Assembly: GCA_015492755.1 (NCBI GenBank)
Contig: WGEM01000121.1
Span: forward strand, 1 to 20,673
Direction: 5' to 3'
DNA from: Gemmatimonadota bacterium
GTDB taxonomy: Bacteria; Gemmatimonadota; Gemmatimonadetes; Longimicrobiales; Gaopeijiaceae
Length of the DNA stretch: 20,673 bases
The position numbers were made by a program, and so were the translations under genes. Of the stretch, positions 15,017-20,673 are shown piece by piece. The notes under the pieces are model-generated. The model was not told the DNA's origin. It worked only from the letters and a program-made list of their open reading frames with translations, and made no database searches. The first letter of the stretch is position 1, and the number at the start of each line of letters is the position of its first letter.

Positions 15017-15105
15017 ATCGGTGGCAGACCGCCTTCCTCCCCGTCTACGCGGCGTGGGCGTGGGTGGTGGTCCTGCTCTTCCCGGTGGTGTTCGGCTTCC
15101 GGTGA
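15013..15105 (+). CDS. Candidate 30-residue membrane peptide
   Basis: A short frame starting with GTG and ending with TGA encodes a peptide with N-terminal VDRWQTAFLPVY and a hydrophobic segment WAWVVVLLFPVVFGF, capped by a final Arg: a plausible single membrane helix. In favour: by my count 29 of 30 codons end in G or C, first positions are about 73% GC and second positions about 43%, the pattern of real genes in this genome. Codons upstream of the GTG in the same frame lose this bias, so coding would begin near here. Against: no Shine-Dalgarno sequence, and the GTG lies in the 3' arm of the second hairpin. It converges on trpA, whose stop is 12 bases away. I do not recognise it. It could also be chance in GC-rich DNA. 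Confidence 0.4.
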   Translation: MDRWQTAFLPVYAAWAWVVVLLFPVVFGFR

Positions 15106-15117
15106 GGCGCGGGGCGC

Positions 15118-15918
15118 TCAGGCGACGCCCACACCGGCGTCCATGGCCTCGCGCAACGACGTGAGGAAGGCCGCCGCCGCGTCGATGCCGTCGGTGCCCA
15201 GCGCACGCACCAGCGCGCTGCCCACCACCACGCCGTCCGCCAGCCGCGCCACGTCGGCGGCCTGCTCCGGGGTGGAGATGCCGAAGCCCACCGCCACCGG
15301 GAGCGCCACGCGCTCGCGGACCCGGGACACCTCCTCCGCCAGCGTGGCGCGGAGCTGAGCGCGGGCGCCGGTGACGCCGGTGCGGGAGATGTAGTACACG
15401 AAGCCGGAGCCGCCTTCCACCACTTCGCCGATGCGTTCCGGAGGCGTGGTGGGAGCCACCAGACGGATGAGATCCAGCGGCGAGGCCGCCAGCCGGGACT
15501 CCAGCTCCGGATCGGCCCCGGTGGGGAGGTCCGTCACCAGAACACCGTCGGCGCCGGCCTCCACCGCGTCGGTGACGAAGGCCTCGATCCCGTGTTTGAG
15601 GAGGGGGTTCAGGTAGGAGAAGAGCACCACCGGCGTGTCGTGGCGGCGGCGGAAGCTCCGCAGTTGTTCCAGCGCGCTCTCCAGCGTGGTCCCGCCCTGG
15701 AGCGCCTGGAACGACGAGGCCTGGATGGTGGGCCCGTCCGCCAGCGGATCCGAGAACGGGATGCCGAGCTCGATGATGTCGGCACCCGCGGAGACCAGCG
15801 CCTCCAGCACGTCCACGGTGTCTCCGCGCCGGGGGTATCCGGCGGTCACATAAGGAATCAGGGCCTTCCGGCCCTGGGATGCGAGCCTGGCGAACGCCGC
15901 GTCGATGCCACCGGCCAT
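15118..15918 (-). CDS. trpA: Tryptophan synthase alpha subunit
   Basis: A 266-residue TIM barrel that cleaves indole-3-glycerol phosphate to indole and glyceraldehyde 3-phosphate and channels indole to TrpB. The catalytic Glu (E50) and Asp (D61) lie in IELGIPFSDPLADGPTIQ (48-65). Also visible are the substrate loop motifs YLNPLLKHG, GVLVTDLP and YYISRTGVTG, and the phosphate-binding VGFGIS and GVVVGSAL. The ATG at 15918 has a long purine-rich Shine-Dalgarno region (AGGAG four bases upstream), which matters because the gene is separated by 32 bases from the HD-GYP gene and is not coupled to trpB. Normally trpA directly follows trpB; here two genes intervene. Length and motifs are normal. Confidence 0.98.
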   Translation of the reverse strand: MAGGIDAAFARLASQGRKALIPYVTAGYPRRGDTVDVLEALVSAGADIIELGIPFSDPLADGPTIQASSFQALQGGTTLESALEQLRSFRRRHDTPVVLFSYLNPLLKHGIEAFVTDAVEAGADGVLVTDLPTGADPELESRLAASPLDLIRLVAPTTPPERIGEVVEGGSGFVYYISRTGVTGARAQLRATLAEEVSRVRERVALPVAVGFGISTPEQAADVARLADGVVVGSALVRALGTDGIDAAAAFLTSLREAMDAGVGVA

Positions 15919-15950
15919 CGTCTCCTCTCCCCTCCTCTCCCCGCTCCGCC

Positions 15951-17369
15951 TCAGGCGATGAGGTAGTCGGACACGCGGATCCCGTACTTCTGCGGGTCGG
16001 TGGTCTTGATGATGTGCCGCTTCGGGCGCCCTGTGGCGGGATCGTTCTCCGCCAGATCCAGCATCACCGGTTCGGGCAACGGCACCCCCATGGGATCGGA
16101 GATGATCTTCACCGTGGGCCGGTGCAGGAGCTCCGGGTTCTCGTTCGTCTTCGCCACCACCGCCATCTCGTGGGAATCCAGGATCACCAGCGTGCCCACG
16201 GGATAAACGCCGGTGGCGGTGATGAGGACCTTTACCAGCAGCGTATCCTGTCCGCGTCTGGGGTTGTCGCGCATCTCCTTGAGCACCGCGTCCGGCGGCC
16301 AGGGCTTGTACTGATAGCTCCGCACCGACGTCCCTGCGTCGAAGGCGTCGGCCACCGCCACGATACGCGAGAAGAGCGTCGGTTCGCGCGGTCGCTTGTT
16401 CGTCGGATATCCCGTGAGATCGATCTTCATGTGGTGCTCGTACGCCATGAGCATCTGGCGGTACGGCATGTCACTGAAGCCGTGCATCTTGAAGAGAAGC
16501 AGGAGACCCTCGGTGGTGTGCTCCTTGAGCTGCTCCCACTCCTCATCGGTGAGCCCCCCGGGCTTGTTGATGATGTCGTAGTCGACGCGCTGTTTTCCGA
16601 TGTCGTGGAAGAGCGCGCCCAGCCCGAGTTCGAAGAGCTGCTGCTTGGTGAGTCCCAGTCGCTGGCCGATGATGACGCTGAAGATGCACACGTTCACGCA
16701 GTGGGTGAACGTGTACTCATCGAAGTCACGGAGCGTGGTCATGGTCACCATCGAGTTCTCGTTCGAGATGACCTGATCCACGATGCCCTGCACCGCCCGC
16801 TTCACCTTGCGCACGTTCACCGCCTTCCCCAGTCGGACGTCGCCCAGAGCCTCCTTCGCCACCTGGACCGACTGCGCGTAGGTTCGCTTCGCTGCGGTGA
16901 GCGCCTCCTCGTCCTCCTGCGGCTCCTCCACATCCTTCACCGGACGGAGGTCGATGTGCTCGATGGGCGCGGTGACGAACCGCTGCATGAAGGCGTCGTA
17001 GGGATCCTCACCGGCGGCGGGCCGCAGAAGCAGCGAGAGGAACGGCGCCCACTCCTCCCGGCGCACGCCTGCGGAGACCTCCACCGCGCCGATGCCGTGG
17101 TCCTGGAGCGCGCGGGCGAAGGAGCCGAAGGTGGCGAAGTTGGAGAGATCGAGCCGGAGGCGGGTTTCGTTGAGGAAGAAGAAGTCCCCCACCACGCGGA
17201 TCTCCGCCACGCCGTCCACCGCCAGCACGCGCTCCATGAGGCCCTGGAGCTCGCTGAGCGCGGTCTGGACCGTCTCGTTCTCCACCGGATAGAGGCGCAG
17301 CGCTGAGAGCGCACCGTAGAGCGCGGTGAGGAGCTTCTTCCCCTCCGCCTGATAGTTGAGCTCGCTCAC
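15951..17369 (-). CDS. HD-GYP domain protein with an N-terminal domain shared with its upstream neighbour
   Basis: A 472-residue cytoplasmic protein without membrane helices. Residues about 12-145 form an alpha/beta domain (ALSALRLYPVENETVQ, EIRVVGDFFFLNETRLRLD, GAVEVSAGVRREEW) that resembles the N-terminal domain of the upstream HEAT protein. A linker rich in Glu (146-160) leads to an HD-GYP domain (about 190-400) with HDIGK (255-259, H255-D256), H284, YEHH (310-313) and GYP (320-322). HD-GYP enzymes hydrolyse c-di-GMP. Here the consensus HHExxDGxGYP reads HHMKIDLTGYP, so Glu is Met and Gly is Leu. Metal-binding His and Asp residues remain, so activity is possible but not assured. The start overlaps the HEAT gene stop (ATGA). 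A C-terminal extension (about 375-472) is mostly beta-like and unassigned. It may be an enzyme or a c-di-GMP-sensing regulator. Confidence 0.88.
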   Translation of the reverse strand: MSELNYQAEGKKLLTALYGALSALRLYPVENETVQTALSELQGLMERVLAVDGVAEIRVVGDFFFLNETRLRLDLSNFATFGSFARALQDHGIGAVEVSAGVRREEWAPFLSLLLRPAAGEDPYDAFMQRFVTAPIEHIDLRPVKDVEEPQEDEEALTAAKRTYAQSVQVAKEALGDVRLGKAVNVRKVKRAVQGIVDQVISNENSMVTMTTLRDFDEYTFTHCVNVCIFSVIIGQRLGLTKQQLFELGLGALFHDIGKQRVDYDIINKPGGLTDEEWEQLKEHTTEGLLLLFKMHGFSDMPYRQMLMAYEHHMKIDLTGYPTNKRPREPTLFSRIVAVADAFDAGTSVRSYQYKPWPPDAVLKEMRDNPRRGQDTLLVKVLITATGVYPVGTLVILDSHEMAVVAKTNENPELLHRPTVKIISDPMGVPLPEPVMLDLAENDPATGRPKRHIIKTTDPQKYGIRVSDYLIA

Positions 17370-19162
17370 GACGCCTCCTCTCCGCGAAGCGCTCGGCCCA
17401 CATTGCTCCGCACCACCGGGTCGTCGTCGTCCGCGGCCTTCTGGAGTGCCGCGCGCGCGGCGGGACCGGGGATCTTACCCAGCCCCAGCGCCGCCGCCGC
17501 GCGGATCTCCGTGGGTTCGCGCTTACCGAGAAACCGCTTTCCGCTGAGCAGTCCGTCCAGCGTGCGCACGCCCGCTTCCCCGGCCACCAGGCCGAAGGCC
17601 TCGAAGAATGCGATCTTCTCGGCGATGTCGGCGTTGCGGATCTCCTTGCCGGTGATGATGTCTTCCAGCGCGTCCGCCGCCGGGGTGTAGCGGAGCGTCC
17701 CCAGCGCGCGGGCGGCGGCGATGCGGACGTCGCGCTCCGGGTCGTCCAGTGTGTCCACCAGCGCGCCCGCCACCATGGAGGCCTTGAGGCTCACCGCCGC
17801 GTCCACCGCGGCCAGACGCACCGCCGGATCGGGGTGCGCCAGCAAGCCCGCCAGCGCCGGCCCCGCTTCGGTGACCTGCATCTCACCGGCGAGTCGGGCG
17901 GCGCCCGCGGCGATCAGCGGGTCCGACTCCTGGAGCAGCGCCACCAGCGCCCCCCGGTTGCGGGCGGCAATCCCCTTCACCGACTCCCGCAGTACCGACT
18001 GGAGTTCCTTGTGGTCCACGGTCTCCGACGCTCGGAGGAGCGCCGGGAGCGCACCGCCGCGCAGGTACTGCAGGAACTGGCCGAGCTGCGCGGCGGAGGT
18101 ACGGATGGTGCCGTCGTAGAGCGCCCGGATGAGTTCTTCGATGGTCTCGGGCGTGCTGATCTCGTCGAGGATGGCGCGCGACTCGGCGAGACGCTGTTCG
18201 TCGAACACGCCCTCCATCCGCTCCAGCTGGCCCAGCTCCTGGAGCACCGCCGTGGCGGCGCTCAGCTGGCCGCGGCTGAGGAAACTGGGAAGGAGCATCC
18301 GGAGGATGTCCAGGATCTCACTCTGGCGAGCCCGGTTCTCCGGCTCCTCCAGGCGGTCGAAGAGCGCATTCAATACATCGGCGCGTACGTCGCGCTGGAG
18401 TTCCTTGCGCAGCTCACCCGCCAGGATCTCCATCTCCCGCGGGTCCAGCGCGTAGAGCGTGGGGTTGAAATCGTCCTTCGAGACGGTGGCGGGGCCGGGC
18501 TCGGCCGCCTGTCCGGAAGCGGCCGCCTCCTGGGCGTCCTCGCCCTCTTCGGCCGCGGTCTCCGCCTGGAGCACGGCCTGGAGTTCCCGCGCGTCGTGTC
18601 CGCCGCCGGGCTGAGGGAGCTCCACCCCCTCCGCCAGAAGATCGATGTACTGGTACTCGAAGTGTTGGAGGTCCTCCTGCCAGAGCACGGTGAGGAGATC
18701 GTCGCCTTCCGGCACGAGCTTGCGTGCCTTCTGGAGGATCCCCAGGAAGCGCTCCAGCTCCTCCCCTTCGATCCCCGGGGTGAAGGCGATTTCACGCACG
18801 CCGTCCTTGAAGAAGAGGAACGCCAGAGATTCGTTCCGGGAGGCCGCCTCGTACACGGGCACCTCACCCAGCAGGATGCGGTCCTCCGTCACGCGGAGCA
18901 CCAGCCGGTCCACCTCCTCCCAGATCGTCCGGAATCCCCCGCGGAGCGCCTCCACGAAGCGCTGACGGACGGGGTTGTTGGCGTCGTAAAGCTGGAAGGC
19001 CCGGAATGCCTTGCCCAGCGTGACGAAGAGGCTCTTCGCCTGCTCCACCGGCTGGTCCTCATCCCAGGTCTGGGATGGGGCGTCGGGCTGTCCCTGGGGG
19101 GGCTGGTTCACGTTCATTCCTGAGTCGTCAGAATGCGGCTGCGCATCCGTGCGCTCCGCCAT
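17366..19162 (-). CDS. HEAT-repeat protein with a sensor-like N-terminal domain
   Basis: A 598-residue soluble protein. A polar, Pro/Gln-rich start (1-38) precedes an alpha/beta domain (about 43-178) containing AFRAFQLYDANNPVRQRF, LVLRVTEDRILLGEVPVY and EIAFTPGIEGEELERFL. An acidic linker (about 190-230) and an all-helical middle (about 240-400) follow, then HEAT-like repeats (about 400-596: LLQESDPLIAAGAARLAGEM, LLAHPDPAVRLAAVDAAVSL, LDDPERDVRIAAARALGTL, and a final one ending DDDPVVRSNVGRALRG). HEAT arrays are protein-binding scaffolds. It begins three bases after the trpB stop, with no strong Shine-Dalgarno sequence, and overlaps the HD-GYP start by 4 bases; the two are probably made together and may bind each other. 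I do not know a named family for the full protein; a role as scaffold for HD-GYP signalling is inference. Confidence 0.82.
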   Translation of the reverse strand: MAERTDAQPHSDDSGMNVNQPPQGQPDAPSQTWDEDQPVEQAKSLFVTLGKAFRAFQLYDANNPVRQRFVEALRGGFRTIWEEVDRLVLRVTEDRILLGEVPVYEAASRNESLAFLFFKDGVREIAFTPGIEGEELERFLGILQKARKLVPEGDDLLTVLWQEDLQHFEYQYIDLLAEGVELPQPGGGHDARELQAVLQAETAAEEGEDAQEAAASGQAAEPGPATVSKDDFNPTLYALDPREMEILAGELRKELQRDVRADVLNALFDRLEEPENRARQSEILDILRMLLPSFLSRGQLSAATAVLQELGQLERMEGVFDEQRLAESRAILDEISTPETIEELIRALYDGTIRTSAAQLGQFLQYLRGGALPALLRASETVDHKELQSVLRESVKGIAARNRGALVALLQESDPLIAAGAARLAGEMQVTEAGPALAGLLAHPDPAVRLAAVDAAVSLKASMVAGALVDTLDDPERDVRIAAARALGTLRYTPAADALEDIITGKEIRNADIAEKIAFFEAFGLVAGEAGVRTLDGLLSGKRFLGKREPTEIRAAAALGLGKIPGPAARAALQKAADDDDPVVRSNVGRALRGEEAS

Positions 19163-19165
19163 CCG

Positions 19166-20425
19166 TCACGAGTCTGCACGCTGGGCGGGTGCGCCGTCCG
19201 CGCGCACGTCGCCCACCTCCCGGCCTTCCACCCGAGCCACGTGCGCCACGTCCTTGTCACCCCGGCCCGAGAGACAGACGAGGATGGGACCGTCCTGCAG
19301 GTGGCGGGCACCTTCGCGTAGAACGTACGCCACAGCGTGCGCGGATTCCAGCGCCGGAATGATCCCCTCCAGCTCCGCCAGGCGGTGGAACGCCTCCAGC
19401 GCCTGAGCGTCGGTGACGGCGGTGTAGCGCGCCCGTCCCGTGTCTTTCAGGTAGGCGTGCTCGGGTCCCACGCCGGGGTAGTCCAGACCCGCCGATACCG
19501 AATGCGCGGGCGCTACCTGGCCGTGGGCATCCTGCAGCAGGTAACTCAGCGCACCGTGAAGGACGCCGGGCTCGCCCGCCACCAGCGACGCGGCGTGGGC
19601 GCCCGTCTCCAGCCCCTCACCCGCCGCCTCCACCCCCACCAGCGCCACCTCGGCGTCGGGGACGAAGGCGTGGAAGATCCCCATGGCGTTGGAGCCTCCG
19701 CCCACGCACGCCACCACCACCCCCGGGAGCCGTCCCTCTCGCTCCAGGATCTGGCTGCGCGCCTCCCGTCCGATGACGGACTGGAAATCCCGCACGATCC
19801 GGGGAAAGGGGTCCGGACCCACCACCGAACCGATGATGTAGTGGGTGTTTTCCACGTGGGTCACCCAGTCACGGATGGCCTCGTTCGTCGCGTCCTTCAG
19901 CGTCCGCGTACCCGAGGCCACGGGGCGGACTTCGGCGCCCAGGAGTTCCATCCGGTAGACGTTGAGTGCCTGCCGCGCGACGTCCTCCTCACCCATGTAC
20001 ACCACGCACTCCAGGTCGAAGAGCGCGCAGGCGGTGGCGGTGGCGACGCCGTGCTGGCCGGCGCCGGTCTCGGCGATAATCCGACGCTTCCCCATCCGGC
20101 GCGCCAGGAGCGCCTGGCCGATGGTGTTGTTGATCTTGTGGGCGCCGGTGTGGTTCAGGTCCTCACGTTTGAGGTAGACCGCGGGGTGGCCGGCGGCCTC
20201 CCCCAGGCGAGAGGCGCGGTACAGCGGCGTGGGTCGCCCCACGTAGGTGGCCAGGAGCGCGTCCAGCTCGGCCTGGAAGTCCGGATCGCGGCGGGCTGCC
20301 TCGTAGGCGTCGTTGAGCTCGTCCAGCGCGCGGATGAGGGTCTCGGGGACGTAACGTCCCCCGTACGGCCCGAAACGGCCCGGTCCCGCTGTGGTGGCGG
20401 TGGGATCGGCCTGCGACTGCGTCAT
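19166..20425 (-). CDS. trpB: Tryptophan synthase beta subunit
   Basis: A 419-residue PLP enzyme that condenses indole with serine to make tryptophan. The PLP lysine is K97 in [13 protein letters not shown] (92-104), the catalytic Glu is E119 in AETGAGQHG, the PLP phosphate loop is GGGSNAMG (242-249), and the pyridine-nitrogen serine is in SGRGDKD (386-392). The COMM-domain segment (about 110-195) is normal, so this is the standard TrpB1 that pairs with TrpA. The ATG at 20425 overlaps the trpF stop (ATGA). The gene ends three bases before the HEAT-repeat gene rather than before trpA. An extra 15-residue N-terminal leader before GRFGPYGG is slightly long but ordinary. Confidence 0.98.
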   Translation of the reverse strand: MTQSQADPTATTAGPGRFGPYGGRYVPETLIRALDELNDAYEAARRDPDFQAELDALLATYVGRPTPLYRASRLGEAAGHPAVYLKREDLNHTGAHKINNTIGQALLARRMGKRRIIAETGAGQHGVATATACALFDLECVVYMGEEDVARQALNVYRMELLGAEVRPVASGTRTLKDATNEAIRDWVTHVENTHYIIGSVVGPDPFPRIVRDFQSVIGREARSQILEREGRLPGVVVACVGGGSNAMGIFHAFVPDAEVALVGVEAAGEGLETGAHAASLVAGEPGVLHGALSYLLQDAHGQVAPAHSVSAGLDYPGVGPEHAYLKDTGRARYTAVTDAQALEAFHRLAELEGIIPALESAHAVAYVLREGARHLQDGPILVCLSGRGDKDVAHVARVEGREVGDVRADGAPAQRADS

Positions 20426-20673
20426 GGCTGAGGGTCCGTGCTCGCGTGTCGTACGGCGTGGATGAAGGCCTCCAGGAGCGCAGGATCCTTCGCCCCGCGC
20501 CCGGATTCGACCCCTGAGGATACGTCCACCACGTCGGGTTCGTACAGGCGGACCCTCTGCGCCACGTTGTCCGGTGTGAGGCCGCCGGCGAGGACCACCA
20601 CACGGACGTGCGAGCGAACCGCCCGGAACGTCTCCGGAGGCACCTCCAGACGGGCGCCGCCCCCGCCCACCAC
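20422..20673 (-). CDS. trpF: Phosphoribosylanthranilate isomerase, C-terminal part (5' end cut by window edge)
   Basis: The last 83 residues of TrpF, the TIM-barrel enzyme that isomerises phosphoribosylanthranilate in the tryptophan pathway. The C-terminal motifs are clear: [16 protein letters not shown] (phosphate-binding loop and helix), then [23 protein letters not shown], with the DVSSGVE-x-GxKD signature. The upstream part lies beyond the right edge. Its stop overlaps the trpB start by 4 bases, showing the operon continues to the right, probably with trpC or other trp genes. Confidence 0.95.
   Translation of the reverse strand: MVGGGGARLEVPPETFRAVRSHVRVVVLAGGLTPDNVAQRVRLYEPDVVDVSSGVESGRGAKDPALLEAFIHAVRHASTDPQP

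Noticed and set aside
1..20673. CRISPR array, tRNA, rRNA, insertion sequence or prophage
   Set aside because: No regularly spaced repeats, no cloverleaf-like or rRNA segments, and no transposase or phage motifs were seen on either strand.

Overview
The window is about 70% GC, and its genes show a very strong preference for G or C at third codon positions. The gene set (TrpF/TrpB/TrpA, a PhoH / membrane-HD / YbeY run, a UbiB-like kinase, MgtE, NFACT/RqcH protein, LytR_C protein, HD-GYP protein) is that of a free-living, GC-rich, probably Gram-negative bacterium. My best guess is Gemmatimonadota or a close neighbour. That is inference from composition and gene order, since no rRNA or other strong phylogenetic marker is present. 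I see no tRNA, rRNA, CRISPR array, insertion sequence, prophage or resistance gene.

Left region, 1-10107, minus strand: one long, tightly packed run read right to left, vanZ-like, aspS, phoH, 7TM-HD phosphodiesterase, ybeY, mgtE, ubiB-like, meaB (meaB runs off the left edge). Most junctions are 4-base ATGA overlaps or gaps under 15 bases; the one real gap is 88 bases between ybeY and mgtE. The core (phoH, HD, ybeY) is a known conserved RNA-processing and nucleotide-signalling neighbourhood. An MgtE magnesium channel sits where many Proteobacteria carry corC.

Middle region, 10108-15117: rlmN on the plus strand has a plausible promoter and a GC-rich leader. It converges on a minus-strand operon yqeK, lytR_C protein, lepB. 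Divergent from yqeK is a plus-strand rqcH-like gene whose -10 box lies so close to the ATG that the mRNA may be leaderless. Between rqcH and trpA lies a small island with two adjacent perfect hairpins and a possible 30-residue membrane peptide.

Right region, 15118-20673, minus strand: a trp operon, trpF (partial), trpB, a HEAT-repeat protein, an HD-GYP protein, then trpA. The two middle genes separate trpB from trpA, overlap each other by 4 bases, and appear to share a homologous N-terminal domain of about 110-140 residues. This signalling-like pair embedded in tryptophan biosynthesis is the most interesting system in the window.
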